Assembly: GCA_963921825.1 (NCBI GenBank)
Contig: OY997594.1
Location: forward strand, 40,480,557-40,544,556
Direction of reading: 5' to 3'
DNA from: Erodium maritimum
Lineage: Eukaryota; Streptophyta; Magnoliopsida; Geraniales; Geraniaceae
DNA length: 64,000 bases
Shown: positions 33,521 through 46,446 of the stretch, piece by piece
Layout: every line of letters starts with the position of its first letter
How positions within the stretch are numbered: position 1 is the stretch's first letter
Made by a program: the position numbers and the translations under genes
Notes under the pieces: generated by a model
What the model was told of the DNA's origin: nothing
What the model saw: only the letters and a program-made list of their open reading frames with translations
Database searches by the model: none

Positions 33521-34746
33521 GACTGCTTCCCACTCCTCCAAGAAACTGATCCTCCAGATAACAGAAACACATACCCAAATGTAGATTTCCTCGAATCTAC
33601 ACATCATGCGTAATCTGAATCTGTATAGCCGACCAGCTCCAAGTTATTTGACCTTCTGTATGTGAGCATGTAGTCTTTGGTGCCTTGAAAGTACCTAAGA
33701 ACTTTCTTTGCAACTTTCCAGTGATCCATTCCTGGGTTACTTTGATATCGGCCTAACATACCAACAACGAAACTGATATCTGGCCGAGTACATGTCTGAG
33801 CATACATCAGGCTTCCAACAATTGAAGCATAGGGAATACTTTCCATTTCTTTCCATTCCAAATCATTTTGAGGACATTGTTTTTCATTAAATTGATCCCC
33901 TTTTTGAATCGGAACTATTCCAGATAAGCATTTGTTCATTCTGAATCTCTCAAATACTTTGTTAATATAACCTTTTTGAGACAATCCTAACAATCCTTTT
34001 GATCTATCCCGGAATATTTCTATTCCAATCACATAGGATGCCTCACCCATATCCATCATTTCAAAGTTCTTAGAGAGAAAGGCTTTCACATCATGTAATA
34101 ACCCTTTGTCATTTGCAGCAAGTAGTATATCATCAACATATAGGATTACTATTATGAACTTGCTCCCACTGGTTTTCATATAGATACACCGATCCACGGT
34201 GTTCTCTACAAAACCATACGACAAGATGATACTATTAAGTTTAATGTACCATTGTCTAGAAGCTTGCTTCAATCCATATATTGATTTCTTTAACTTACAC
34301 ACTAAATTTTCTCTACCTGAAGATAAGAAACCCTCAGGTTGGTCCATGTAAACTTCTTCTTCCAAGTCACCATTAAGGAAGGCGGTCTTCACATCCATTT
34401 GATGACGTTCTAGATCATAATGAGCCGTTAAAGCCAAAACAATTCGTAAGGAGTCTTTCTTTGACACTGGAGAAAATGTCTCCTTATAATCAATGCCATC
34501 CTTTTGAGTATAACCTTTTGCAACAAGTCTGGCTTTATACCTTTCAGTATTGCCTTGTGAGTCTCTTTTGGTTTTGAAAACCCATTTACAACCCACTTGC
34601 TTTGCATTTTCAGGCAATTCTACAAGTTCCCAAACTTTGTTGTCATCCATTGATTTCAACTCTTCTTTCATGGCATCAAACCATTTTCCGGAATTTTCAC
34701 ATTTCATGGCTTGTACAAATGAGACTGGATCTTCATCAACACTCAA
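33521..34746 (-). pseudogene. Copia-2 reverse transcriptase and N-terminal RNase H
   Basis: The RT begins WFDAMKEELKSMDDNKVWELV and contains the fingers/palm region (CKWVFKTK, KARLVAKGYTQ, DVKTAFLNGDLEE, QPEGF, SIYGLKQASRQW). The catalytic YVDDILLA motif and the downstream GSLMYAQTCTRPDISF segment follow. RNase H starts at GYTDSDYA, immediately followed by a TGA (33604-33606), and continues to the gypsy-C junction. Two TAA codons in tandem lie just upstream, at about 34767-34772 between integrase and RT. This is the copia order INT-RT-RH. The rest of RNase H is at 23494-23868. Confidence 0.93.
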
Positions 34747-34767
34747 GTCACATTCATGTTCCAGTTA

Positions 34768-35325
34768 TTATATCAAGTAATCACTTGAAATAGCTGGTCT
34801 TTTCTGCCTTACAGACCTTGGTGGTGCTATTTCTTGTTGTATCACTTGCTCATTTTCGACTTGTGCATTGTCAACCGGTTCATTATTTTCATGTTCATTT
34901 TGTGGGTTCAGAATATCATGTTGTTGTTCCATTGAATTGTGTTTCTTTGATGTAACACGAGGAACAACAACTTGAGAAGAACTACTAGGTATAGTAGGTT
35001 CCATTTGGATTTCTTGAATATCCACTTTTCTTAATTCCGAACTCCCACTGAACTCGCCATTCTCAATGAACCGAGCATTACCAGACTCCATAATCCTCGT
35101 ACTATGGTTAGGACTGTAATATCTATACCCTTTCGATTTTTCTGGATAGCCGATGAAATAACCACTAATGGTTCTTGCATCAGGCTTCTTTTCATGTGGA
35201 TTAACTATTCTTATTTCTGCTTGGCAACCCCAAACATGCAAGTGCCTCAAGCTAGGTTTCCTTCCTTTCCATAGTTCATAAGGAGTCTTAGGAACTGCTT
35301 TACTAGGAACCCTATTCAACATATA
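34768..35325 (-). pseudogene. Copia-2 integrase C-terminal part and INT-RT linker
   Basis: It starts at the LTR E junction with YMLNRVPSKAVPKTPYELW, a hallmark of copia integrase, and continues LRHLHVWGCQAE and GYFIGYPEKSKGYRYYSP. A long variable Ser/Glu/Gln-rich linker (QEIQMEPTIPSSSSQVV...) follows, ending in the two stops before RT. The N-terminal and catalytic parts are at 47325-47848. LTR E with A2 separates them. Confidence 0.9.
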
Positions 35326-36139
35326 TGTGGGGTCACGAGGTAGGGTTGGAGATGAACCAACTTGCAGCGGAAAATCAAGGAAAACCAAGAGACGATTAAA
35401 ACCATGAAACAACTAACAAAGAATGAATTCACAAGAGAAAAATTCAGCACTATTTCTTACCAAAACAAGAACACCGGTTAACGAATGATTGGCTTGAGTC
35501 TCCAAGACGCCTACGTATCCACATGGGAATCAAAGCCACGTAGTTCTTCTCTTTGAGGACTCAAGAACACAAAAATGGAGGTGGAAACTAGCCAAACCCG
35601 AAATGGCCATGGAAGAGGGAGAGAAAATGTGTTTCCTATTCTTGTCTTGTCTTTGTTATGTTGAAAAAAGATGACTTAAACATAACAAAACCCATACTTG
35701 TCCAACTAAAGGCATGGGACAAGTATGGTGTCAAGTATGGTGTAAATAGGACAAAGTATGGCAAGACAAGATTGGGTTAGGTGGTGAATCACCAACACCT
35801 TAATCCTTGTCTTGCTTACTTAGTACTAATTAATCAAGACTTGATTAATTAGTTCCATGGGCCTTGGTTGCATGGGCCTTTCATGGGCCTCTTGGAACAT
35901 GGCCCGTGGCCATTTCTAACGAGGTCCCGTGATTCGCTCATCGCCTCCAAGCCTTCCATACCGGAAATGTCCAACATTATCCGACGCGATCAATCCCAAG
36001 ACTCCAAGCCTTGTCTCGATCCGTAAAGTCCTATTCACTTATGGGCACATGACCCAAAACCCAGTTTTGGTCATGTCCCGAGACAACCCCCTTTTGGCCA
36101 TTCTCCATAAATGAGTCAATGAGTTTCATCCTCCTGTGT

Positions 36140-39030
36140 TGTAAGAACCGCTCCCGGTCAACGCCAGTCAAATCGGCGAAAAAGAGGAAAATTGAAAAAT
36201 TTTGGACCTACACCTAAATGAACCTAAATTTAACCCCGAGGGTCATACCGGACTTATGTTAGCCCCGTTATCGACCAAAGTGAGTTCCGGGGGACTTATG
36301 GCAACTTTCTGACCAATTTGGGAAAGGTTGACTTTTTGCTGGAAAAGTCAACTGAGCGATGTTTTAGTCCGTTCGAGGTCCGTTTTGGATCCCAAAAGGC
36401 TTAGCCGTCGTCATAGTGGTCTTAGTTGAGCCGTTTCCTTGTAGCCCGTGAAGTTTCGTAATTTCTTGGAAAAAGTGCCAGTTCGGGGCCCGAGACGGTC
36501 GAATTTCGCGAATCTGACTGAAAAATATCTACAAGATATTTTCCAAACGGTGTGGGACCCATTTGCCACATGTCACACAAGTAGTGGTGTTAGGTTTTTG
36601 GGACAAAACAAAAGAAGACTACTTGAGTGTTAGTTTGGTAATTTAAGTGTTAGTTGTTGTTTTAAAACAAAACAAAAGGAAGAGCAAATTGTAGGTCTCG
36701 GCCACACTTAGAAAAAAGGAGAGAATTAGAGAGAGAAAGTGGAGTGAGGAAAGAGAAGGAGAAAAGGGAGAAAAAGAGAAGAAAGGGCTGGGGTTTTGAT
36801 ATTTCCCGACTATCCAACCGGTGGATCGTCTCAACGATCAAGGAATCGAGCTCCCACCGTCATTTTGGAACGTTTGAATTTTAGAGTTTGAGTTTAAATG
36901 GTTTGATTAAGGTTGGGTTGAGGTTTGGGGTTCGTTAGGAACGTTTTGGGGTGAAAAGAAATGTTTTCCCTTGATGGCCGAGTGGGGACCACATGCTCGG
37001 GTATCGGGTTTTCGTGTTCGGGTGGTTTTGGACGTTCCCCAAGTAGTTAATCCACACCCGGAACGAATTTTGGAATTAAATTGTAAAAGTTGGAATTGAC
37101 GGGTTTAGAAACTTTAAACGCGAATTAAATTGCTCGGAAGTCGGATATTGATTCCGTCGATTGCGTTGGAACCCTTGAATTATTCTAAGACCGTAGAAAC
37201 GAAAACGGGAATTTTCGGATCCCCGGAAGGGTGTTTTCAAAACCCGGGCAGATTCGCCATGTCGGGCGAATCGGGCTTTTCCGAGCCCATTATTGACAAG
37301 GTCGAGAAATTGGGAAGTTTGGGAGTGATCGACATTGTCGGGGTTGAGTTTGGGCGTCAAGTTCATTAAAATTCAGCTTTGTCTGCAAACTTAAAAAGTG
37401 TTTAATTGTGATCCTGTTAGATCGTACCGAGGACCGCGTAAAGGGAAAGCTAGGCGAGTGATCTCGAGCACGCCGGAGCTTGGTTGTGAGCTTTTGGAAA
37501 GCGTACGAGGTAGGGAAAAGTAGCCGGATCTCGGCCCTGACTAGGGAAAGTTAACAGTAGAAATACATGTGACACTTGGGTGTCGTGGGTTAAGTAAGTT
37601 TATCGAATAACAAAAGGCAGGCGACACCGGGTTGTGTCGTATGATACGGGAACGTATCGAACAATAGAAATGCATGTGACACTTAGTGGTGTCGTAGGAG
37701 CAGTGAACTTATCGATATTAGAATTATTGGAGGCATCTGGTTATGCCCGGAGGTTGATTGTTTAGTTTGTGTCTTGGGTGGCCATGAGAGCCCGTATTTT
37801 ACTGTTGGTGCGTCTTGAGTGGCCATGAGTGCCCGTGGGGTTATTTAGCCCGTGTCTTTACTGTTGGGGTGTCTTGGGTGGCCATGAGTGCCCGTGGGGT
37901 TGTTGAACCCGTGTCTTTACTGTTGGTGTCTTGGGTGGCCATGAGTGCCCGTGGGGTTGTTGAGCCCGTGTCTTTACTGTTTGTGTGTCCTGAGTGGCCA
38001 TGAACACCCATGGGGTTGTTGAGCCCGTGTCTTTACTGTTGGTGTGTCTTGGGTGGCCATGAGTGCCCGTGGGGTTGTTGAACTCGTGTCTTTACTGTTG
38101 GTGTCTTGGGTGGCCATGAGTGCCTGTGGAGTGTTGAACATGTGTTGTTGCTGGTTGTTGAACTTTGTTTGTGATTGTGATTTCCTGAGGTTGGGGGCCT
38201 GACAGAGATCGGTAAAGTTGCGTGGAGGTTGGCTAGCTTTCCGACAGAGATCGGTAAAGTTGAGAATTCTTTGGCTAGCCTTCTGACAGGGATCGGTAAG
38301 GTTGAGCATTCTTCGGCGATGGAGGGTTGCTCCCCTTCCGACTAGCTATCGGAAAAGTAGCTCGGTACATATCGCTAACAGGTCGACCGCCTGGCCTGAC
38401 AGGGATCGGTAAAGTTGCGTGGGGCAGGCTCGAGCCCAACCGGTTAGCAACCGGCACTGAGCAGCTGGAGTGCGATCCTTTGTGATCTTATTTGGTGTGC
38501 GATCCTTTGTGATCTTGGGTGTTGCGTGGTTGTCTTTCGTGTCTTTGGAGGAAGTTCTAATCGTTGTGTCGGGTCTACATTACGTGTCCGAATGTTGAGT
38601 CGGTTGAGGAAAGTAACAGTTTGTGTGTCAGTCGGGTTACTTGAGTTGGGGGATCGTAGTCTCCGGTGTCGGGTTGTTGTTGGTGTTACCGCCATTGTCT
38701 GCTAAGTATGTCGTAGTCAGTCTGTTATCTGTGGTGGTGAGCGAACGCTCACCCCTAGCTGCCTTTCCTACAGGTACTGGTCGCGGGACGGACTAGGTGA
38801 GCTCTCGAAGCTTGAAGAGCTAGGAGCGGGAGTCCGGGTTTCCTTTTTGAGTCTAGCGACGTACGTTTTGTATTTTGTCCGCTTGTTGGGACGTACTTTT
38901 GAGTTGTAAATTATTATTTTGTTTAACTAAATGGTGGTTTTACAGCGATTTATTTAAAAGGTTTGAAAATGTTTTATTGTCTTGAACGTTCGCGTTCCGG
39001 GTTCAGTTCTGCTGAATTTGGGGCGTGACA
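36140..39030 (+). repeat. 5' LTR of gypsy-A2
   Basis: It runs from TGTAAGAACCGCTCCC to GGGGCGTGACA (2891 bp) and is paired with 43567-46446 (2880 bp). It contains the minisatellite from about 37776 to 38130, the conserved hairpin/acceptor module near 38735-38780, and small insertions or deletions relative to its partner. Confidence 0.93.
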
Positions 39031-39032
39031 GC

Positions 39033-39045
39033 TTGGTATCAGAGC
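39033..39045 (+). other. Primer binding site of gypsy-A2
   Basis: TTGGTATCAGAGC lies 2 nt after the LTR. Confidence 0.92.
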
Positions 39046-39399
39046 TCGAGGTTTCACACCTCGGACTGTACGTCAATTAGGTGGGGAGAGTCGAGTCAGT
39101 AAAGTCCCGTCGTGCGTTGGGTACGCAAGTCGGAAACCGTGTGTAGACCCGTAGTGTTTTGAGTCCTGTTCGTGTTTGTGTGTATGTGCAGTACGGTTAT
39201 TACTGGCATACTGTTTGTGTGTTGCTGCGTGAAACGTTTTTAAGCTGTCGCAACTCAACTCAGGGGCGCCCCTGTAGTCGAGCGTGACGGTGTTGACATC
39301 AAATGGGTACAATGTAGTTCGGGGACGCTTGGACCGGGTTGTAACTACCTGATGTCAAGAAATGAGGTTTTATAGTGAAAAGGAGAAAGTTTTAAAATT

Positions 39400-39565
39400 G
39401 GTTGGCCCTATGGGCGTGTGTTTAAATTTGTTGGCCCGGTGGGCGTGATTTTAAAATTGGTTGGCCCTGTGGGCGTGTGTTTAAATTTGTTGGCCCGGTG
39501 GCGCGTGTTTTTAAATTTGTTGGCCCGGTGGGCGTGTTTTGATTTTGGTTGGCCTTATCGGCTTG
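39400..39565 (+). repeat. 30-bp leader minisatellite in A2
   Basis: TTGGCCC recurs at 39402, 39431, 39461, 39490 and 39520, with a degenerate unit at 39549. Units alternate between TTAAATTTG and TTAAAATTGG spacers. Confidence 0.85.
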
Positions 39566-39889
39566 TGATTGAGGTTTGGTGACTTAAATTTGTCTGTGAT
39601 TCGTTGTGCGTGTGTTTGTTAAATTGGTGGTCGAGCGTGTGTGTCGCTTAAGGCTATTTTAGGGTCCGTGATTCCTGTCTTGTTCCACCGTCTTGATTGT
39701 GCAGTTTGAGTGTTAGTTTTGCGTGGCTGTGTTCACGGTTGTGTTGGTTGAAGAGGTCGTAAGTTCGGTGTTAAAGGGTGAGGTCTTGGGTTCGAGACTC
39801 ATCAATAACCTACGGTAGTGATACAGCGCCTCGATGTGAGAGTCTCACCATACGGAGAGGGGTTAAGGTTGATGCGCTGCGGCGCCATA

Positions 39890-40200
39890 CGAACTAGGTT
39901 TCCCCTATGTGAACGGGTGTTCGAGGTTTCCCTCGCGTGAACGGGTGGTTTGAGGTTTCCTTCACGTGAGTGGGTTATTCGAGGTTTCCCTCGCGTGAAC
40001 GGGTGGTTGAGGTTTCCTTCACGTGAGTGGGTTATTTGAGGTTCCCTACATGATCGAGTAACTAGGGTATCGAGGTTGTGAGCAATATTGGCTTGCGGAA
40101 TTGAGAATAGGATCCCCGTTGAGGTTTCCCTACGTGATCGGGTAATTGGGGTATTGAGGCTGTGAGCAATAGTGATTTGCTGAATTGAGAACATAATCTC
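39890..40200 (+). repeat. GAGGTTTCC leader repeats in A2
   Basis: Units of about 30 bp (GAGGTTTCC(C/T)TCGCGTGAACGGGT and variants) are followed by two of the longer 85-bp type units seen in A1. After them the leader runs to the spliced-out intron position 40307/40308. Confidence 0.75.
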
Positions 40201-40333
40201 CGTTTCGAGGTTTCCCTTACATGAGAGAGTATTGAGGTATTAATAGCTTGAGCAGTGTGACATTTTGGTATCAGGTTTTGAGGTGGTGGTTTGCCCTGGT
40301 TAGATTGGGGACGAGTAGCGAATACTGGTTGGG

Positions 40334-42742
40334 TTGCGGAAGGTTATAAGTAAAGGCATAGAGGACCGTGTGGGGGTTGCACTAGACCTTACCGGAGTGA
40401 CTAATGGAGTGGTTGTTCGGTCTCTGATTTGGGCGTCAGTTTTGTTGGATACCGGGGTGTCACACTCGTTATCTTCGTCGAGTGGAGTTGAGATGTTGGG
40501 GCTGATTTTAGAGCCGTTGAGTCCACCCCTGCGTCTGAATACGCGGTTGGGGGTCGTGTGGTGTTCACTAGGGTCTGTCGTGCCTGCGGAGTTAGAGAAG
40601 CGAACCGATACAGGAGGTTCGAGAGAGGGCTCAAGAGCCCTGATACTGGATCGAGTCCTCACCCCAAGGATTCGGGTAGGTTTGGAGTTGTTAGGCATGA
40701 CGACGGTAGTGGAGTGAGGTCTTAGAGAGACTGCGAGGATCCGTGAGGTTCGGCAGCAACTGAGCTTGTGCGTGTATCCGTGGGAAGGATACTTACGAAA
40801 TGACGACCTTGACGTAATCTTGGGAATGGATTGGCTGCCGAAGTACCGAGCCAATATCGACTGTTACAGGCGACGAGTGATGGGGTCAGCAGGCAACGCG
40901 AAGGTTTCGTGTATTCTGGGCAGTAAGAGCGGAGTTCTCCTGACGGCATTGTCCGCAGTGGAGGAAGTATCGGTCGTGCAGAGCCGAGAGTTACCGCGAG
41001 TGGTGTGTGAGTTTCCCGAGGTCTTTCCTGAGGAGTTGAGCGGGTTGCCACCAGTTCGTGAGGTGGAGTTCGGGATTGACCTGCTGCCGGGAACGGCAGC
41101 GATATCGATGGCGCCTTACACGTTTGCGCCGGCAGAGTTGACCGAGATGAAGCGTCAGCTCGAGGAGCTTCAGGAGAAGGGATTTATCCGTCCGAGCGTA
41201 TCGCCGTGGGGAGCACCAGCACTCTTCGTGAAGAAGAAGAGTGGAGAGCTTCGAATGTGTATAGATTACCGGAAGTTGAACTGTCTTACGGTGAAGAACC
41301 GATACCCGATGCCGAGGATCGATGACTTGTTCGACCAGTTGAGAGGGTCAACATGTTTCTCGAAGATCGATCTGCGATCCGGATATTACCAGTTGCGAGT
41401 CCGAGAGAGGGACGTCGCAAAGACTGCATTCCGGACACGCTATGGGCATTACGAGTTCTTGGTAATGTCGTTTGGACTGACGAACGCCCCTGCAGCGGTC
41501 ATGGATCTGATGAACAGTATATTCCGGCCGTTCTTAGATCAATTTGTGGCGGTGTTCGTAGACGACATCTTGATCTATTCGCAGAACGAGGCGGCACATG
41601 AGGGGCATCTGAAGACTGTTCTGACTCTACTGCGCACGCATCAGCTATATGCCAACCTGGAGAAGTGCGAGTTCTGGCTCGCTGAGGTGAAATTTCTCGG
41701 TCACATCGTATCCCGTGACGGTATACTGGTTGATCCGTCGAAGATCGACGCGGTTTCGAAGTGGGCACGGCACACGAGTGTCTTCGAGATCTACAGCTTT
41801 CTGGCGTTGGCAGGCTATTATCATCGGTTTGTCAAGGACTTCGCACGACTAGCCGTGCCGATGACCTTGTTGACACGCAAGGGAGTCGGGTTTGTGTGGA
41901 CAGAGGATTGTGAACGTGAGTTCATGGAGCTGAAGGCTCGTCTGACTACCGCTCCAGTGTTGATAGTGCCAGAGCGCGGGGTCGGGTATGAGGTCTATTG
42001 TGACGCGTCTGGGGAAGGACAGGGTTGTGTACTGATACAGTTGGGTAGAGTTATTGCTTATGGCTCCAGGCGGTGGAAGACGCACGAGCGCAACTATCCT
42101 ACCCATGACCCGAAATTAGCAGCAGTAGTATTCGCGCTGAAAGGCTTGAGGTATTATTTGTATGGCGAGCGATTTCAGGTGTTCTCGGATCATAAGAGCC
42201 TTAAGTGCATCTTTTCCCAACGAGACCTGAACATGCGCCAGCGGCGATGGATGGAACTACTTGAGGAGTACGACTTTGAGCTACTCTACCATCCGGGTAA
42301 GGCGAATGTGATTATCGACGCCCTGAGTAGGAAGCCGATGCAGTGTCCTGTTAGCATCTCAGTCCGGGAGTGGCACATGATGGGAGAGCTGGGCGCATTC
42401 GGGTTGGAGCTAGAAGAGGTTACCGGCGGCGTGGCCATATGCTTCTTGATGGCTCAGCCCACCCTGTTTGGCCGGGGGATAGAGGCGCAGTCTGTGGATG
42501 TCGAGACGACAAAGATCCAGGAGAGAGTTGCCGGCGGGGTTGACGCCGAGGGCTGGGTTCGTCGTGTTAATTGGGATTTACGGTATCGCGGAGGTTTGTT
42601 CGTACCGAGTAACGGTGGAGGCGACGAGCTGCGAGAGTCGCACTATTCGCCTCTGACAGTGCACGTGGGTAGCGCTAAGAGGAGCGCGACATCAGGCGAT
42701 AGATCTAGTGGAGCGGGATGCGGAGAGCGGTTGCGGAGTTAG
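40334..42742 (+). pseudogene. pol: Gypsy-A2 protease-RT-RNase H, single in-frame stop
   Basis: The frame is open from 40334 with one TGA at 40715-40717, then open from 40718 to 42742. The protease motif LLDTGVSHS lies at about 40442-40470 and the protease tail [17 protein letters not shown] near 40811-40860. RT contains [57 protein letters not shown], the catalytic FVDDILIYS (41555 on) and the GHIVSRDGI connection. RNase H runs from [13 protein letters not shown] through [16 protein letters not shown] to SDHKSLK and [16 protein letters not shown]. The frame ends in the integrase N-terminal start ([14 protein letters not shown]). No Gag precedes it. It converts RNA to cDNA if supplied with particles. 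Confidence 0.92.
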
Positions 42743-43516
42743 TATCGGGGTGCCTCACTTGTCAGAAGGTGAGAGCCGAACAACAGCGTCCCGTTGGATT
42801 ATTGCAACCACTGCGGGTTGCACAGTGGAAATGGGGGCACGTCACGATGGATTTCGTGAGCGGTTAGCCGAGTTCGCCTACGACATCAGCTTTTAGGCCA
42901 GTATCAGGATGGCACCGTTCGGAGCATTGTATGGTAGGCCGTGTCGGTCGCCCGTGTGCGGGGCGGAAGTGAGGAATGTGGGTTTACTGGGGCTAGAACT
43001 GGACCGAGAGACAGCTGAATCGGTCGTGTCGAAGCGTGAGCGGTTGAAGACCGCGCAGAGTCGGCAGTAGCTATGCTGACAGATGGCGCCGACCTCTCGA
43101 GTCAGTAGTCAGTGACCATGTATCCTTGGAGGTGAGTTCGAAAGGTGGACTGGTGCGTTTCAACCGCGGCGGAGACAGGTTAGCCCCGCGGTGTATCGAG
43201 CCTTTCAAGGTCTTGAGCGGAGTGGGAGCAATTGCATACCGACTTGCACTGCCACCGCAGCTTGGGAATATCCACGTTTCCCAGTTGCGGAAGTATATGC
43301 GGACCCCTCGCACGTCATTGAGTGGGCGGATGTCGAGGTAACGGATGATGTCTCGTATAAGGAGAAACCGGTTTGGGAAATGGATCCACGGGAGCAGGTC
43401 CTGTGCGGAAAGGTTATCCGCTTAGAACGGGTGCAGTGGCGGCACCACGAGACTGAGTCGACTCGGGAGCGCGAGGACGAGGTTCGCGCGAAGTACCCTG
43501 ATCTATTCGACTCCTG
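42575..43516 (+). pseudogene. Gypsy-A2 integrase remnant, catalytic core deleted
   Basis: N-terminal [14 protein letters not shown] is followed by a frameshifted zinc-finger region with CLTCQKVRAEQQRP and WGHVTMDFVSG. At about 42858-42866 the sequence jumps to LAEFAY, MAPFGALYGRPCRSP and the C-terminal GPY/F-like EPFKVLSGVGAIAYRLALPP, then SHVIEWADVEV to PDLFDS (ends 43516). The second catalytic Asp and the Glu of the DDE core lie in the missing part. The junction and two frameshifts are the same as in A1 and A3, so they predate the copies. Confidence 0.9.
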
Positions 43517-43552
43517 AAGTGCGTTGTTTTAAATTTCGCGAACGAAATTCCC

Positions 43553-43565
43553 TTGAGGGGGTAGA
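43553..43565 (+). other. Polypurine tract of gypsy-A2
   Basis: TTGAGGGGGTAGA directly precedes the 3' LTR (43567). Confidence 0.88.
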
Positions 43566-43566
43566 T

Positions 43567-46446
43567 TGTAAGAACTGCTACCGGTCAACGCTAGTCAAAT
43601 CGGCGAAAAAAAGGAAAATTTAAAATTTTTTTACCTACACCTAAATAAACCTAAATTTGACCCCGAGGGTCCTATCGGACTTAAGTTAGCCCCGTTATCG
43701 ACCAAAGTGAGTTCCGGGGGACTCAGGGCAACTTTCTGACCAATTTGGGAAAGGTTGACTTTTTGGTGGAAAAGTCAACCGAGCGACGTTTTGGTCCGTT
43801 CGAGGTCCGTTTTGGATCCAAAATGATTTGCCGTCGTCACAACGGTCTTAGCTGAGTCGTTTCCTTGTAGCCCATGAAGTTTCGTAATTTCTTGGAAAAA
43901 GTGCCCGTTCGGGGCCCGAGACGGCCGAATTTCGCGAACCTGACTGAAAAATATCTAGAAGATATTTTCCACAAGGTGTGGGACTCATTTGCCACATGTC
44001 ACACAAGTGGTGGTGTTAGGTTTTTGGGACAAAACAAAAGAAGACTACTTGAGTGTTAGTTTGGTAATTTAAGTGTTAGTTGTTGTTTTAAAACAAAACA
44101 AAAGGAAGAGCAAATTGTAGGTCTCGGCCACACTTAGAAAAAAGGAGAGAAGAAAGAGAAGGAGAAAAGGGAGAAAAAGAGAAGAAAGGGTTGGGGTTTT
44201 GATATTTCCCGACTATCCAACCGGTGGATCGTCTCAACGATCAAGGAATCGAGCTCCCACCGTCATTCCCTACGGTGAGAACCTAACCGATTTTCATTTT
44301 GGAACGTTTGAATTTTAGGGTTTGAGTTTAAATGGTTTGATTAACGTTGGGTTGAGGTGTGGGGTTCGTTAGGAACGTTTTGGGGAGAAAAGAAATGTTT
44401 TCCCTTGATGGCCGAGTGGGGCCCACATGCTCGGGTATCGGGTTTTCGTGTTCGGGTGGTTTAGGACGTTCCCCAAGTAGTTAATCCACACCCGGAACGA
44501 ATTTTGGAATTAAATTGTAAAAGTTGGAATTGACGGGTTTAGAAACTTTAAACGCGAATTAAATTGCTCGAAAGTCGGATATTGATTCCGTCGATTGCGT
44601 TGGAACCCTTGAATATTCTAAGACCGTAGAAACGAAAACGGGAATTTTCGGAGCCCCGGAAGGGCGTTTTCAAAACCCGGGCAGATTCGCCATGTCGGGC
44701 GAATCGGGCTTTTCCAAGCCCATTATTGACAAGGTCAAGAAATTGGGAAGTTTGGGAGTGATCGACATTGTCGGGGTTGAGTTTGGGCGTCAAGTTCATT
44801 AAAATTCAGCTTTGTCTGCAAACTTAAAAAGTGTTTAATTATGATCTTGTTAGATCGTACCGAGGACCGCGGAAAGGGAAAGCTAGGCGAGTGATCTCGA
44901 GCACGCCGGAGCTTGGTTGTGAGCTTTTGGAAAGCGTACGAGGTAGGGAAAAGTAGCCGGATCTCGGCCCTGACTAGGGAAAGTTAACAGTAGAAATGCA
45001 TGTGACACTTGGGTGTCGTGGGTTAAGTAAGTTTATCGAATAATAGAAAGGCAGGCGACACCGGGTGGTGTCGTATGATACGGGAACGTATCGAACAATA
45101 GAAATGCATGTGACACTTAGTGGTGTCGTAGGAGCAGTGAACTTATCGATATTATAATTACTGGATGCATCTAATTATGCCCGGAGGTTGATTGTTTAGT
45201 TTGTGTCTTGGGTGGCCATGAGAGCCCGTATTTTACTGTTGGTGTGTCTTGAGTGGCCATGAATGCCCATGGGGTTGTTGAGCCCGTGTCTTTACTATTG
45301 GTGTGTCTTGGGTGGCCATGAGTGCCCGTGGGGTTGTTGAACCCGTGTCTTTATTGTTGGTGTCTTGGGTGGCCATGAGTGCCCGTGGGGTTGCTGAGCC
45401 CGTTTCTTTACTGTATGTGTGTCTTGAGTGGCCATGAGTGCCCGTGGGGTTGTTGAGGCCGTGTCTTTACTGTTGGTGAGTCTTGGGTCGCCATGAGTGT
45501 CCGTGGGGTTGTTGAACCCGTGTCTTTACTGTTGGTGTCTTGGGTGGCCATGAGTGCATGTGGAGTGTTGAACCTGTGTTGTTGCTGGTTGTTGAACGTT
45601 GTTTGTGATTGTGATGCCTGAGGTTGGGGGCCCGACAGAGATCGAGGGAAGTTGCGTGGAGGTTGGCTAGCTTTCCGACAGAGATCGGTAAAGTTGAGCA
45701 TTCTTTGGCTAGCCTTCCGACAGAGATCGGTAAGGTTGAGCATTCTTCGGCGATGGAGGGTTACTCCCCTTCCGACTAGCTATCGGAAAAGTAGCTCGGT
45801 ACATATCGCTAATAGGTCGACCGCTTGGCCTGACAGGGATCGGTAAAGTTGCGTGGGGCAGGCTCGAGCCCAGCCGGTTAGCAACCGGCTCTGAGCAGCT
45901 GGAGTGCGATCGTTTGTGATCTTGTTTGGTGTGCGATGCTTTGTGATCTTAGGTGTTGCGTGGTTGTCTTTCGTGTCTTTGGAGGAAGTCGTAATCGTTG
46001 TGTCGGGTCTACATTACGTGTCCGAATGTTGAGTCGGTTGAGGAAAGTAACAGTTCGTGTGTTAGTCGGGTTACTTTAGTGGGGGGATCGTATTCCCCGG
46101 TGTCGGGTTGTTGTTGGTGTTACCGGCATTGTCTGCTCTGTTATCCGTGGTGGTGAGCGAACACTCACCCCTAGCTGCTTTTCCTACAGGTACTGGTCGC
46201 GGGACGGACTAGGTGAGCTCTCGAAGCTTGAAGAGCTAGGAGCGGGAGTCCGGGTTTCCTTTTTGAGTCTAGCGACGTACGCTTTGTATTTTGTCCGCTT
46301 GTTGGGACGTACTTTTGAGTTGTAAATTATTGTTTTGTTTAACTAAATGGTGGTTTTAAAGCGATTTATTTAAAAGGTTTGAAAATGTTTTATTGTCTTG
46401 AACGTTCGCGTTCCGGGTTCAGTTCTACTGAATTTGGGGCGTGACA
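43567..46446 (+). repeat. 3' LTR of gypsy-A2
   Basis: It starts TGTAAGAACTGCTACC and ends GGGGCGTGACA. The minisatellite is at about 45205-45570. The hairpin is slightly decayed here (GTGAGCGAACACTCAC near 46154). Confidence 0.93.

Larger units (their letters stand above)
36140..46446 (+). mobile_element. Gypsy-A2: gag-less element with long protease-RT-RNase H region
   Basis: It has LTRs 36140-39030 and 43567-46446, PBS, leader, pol and PPT. The duplication is TGTGT (36135-36139) against GGTGT (46447-46451), one mismatch. Internal length is 4.5 kb. There is no gag, the leader intron is absent and the integrase core is deleted. It is the best-preserved coding copy of the A family here. It is inserted into LTR E, making a four-level nest. 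Confidence 0.93.

Noticed and set aside
41353..42106. Other-frame and minus-strand frames inside A2 pol
   Set aside because: They overlap the recognised RT/RNase H frame and contain no motif.
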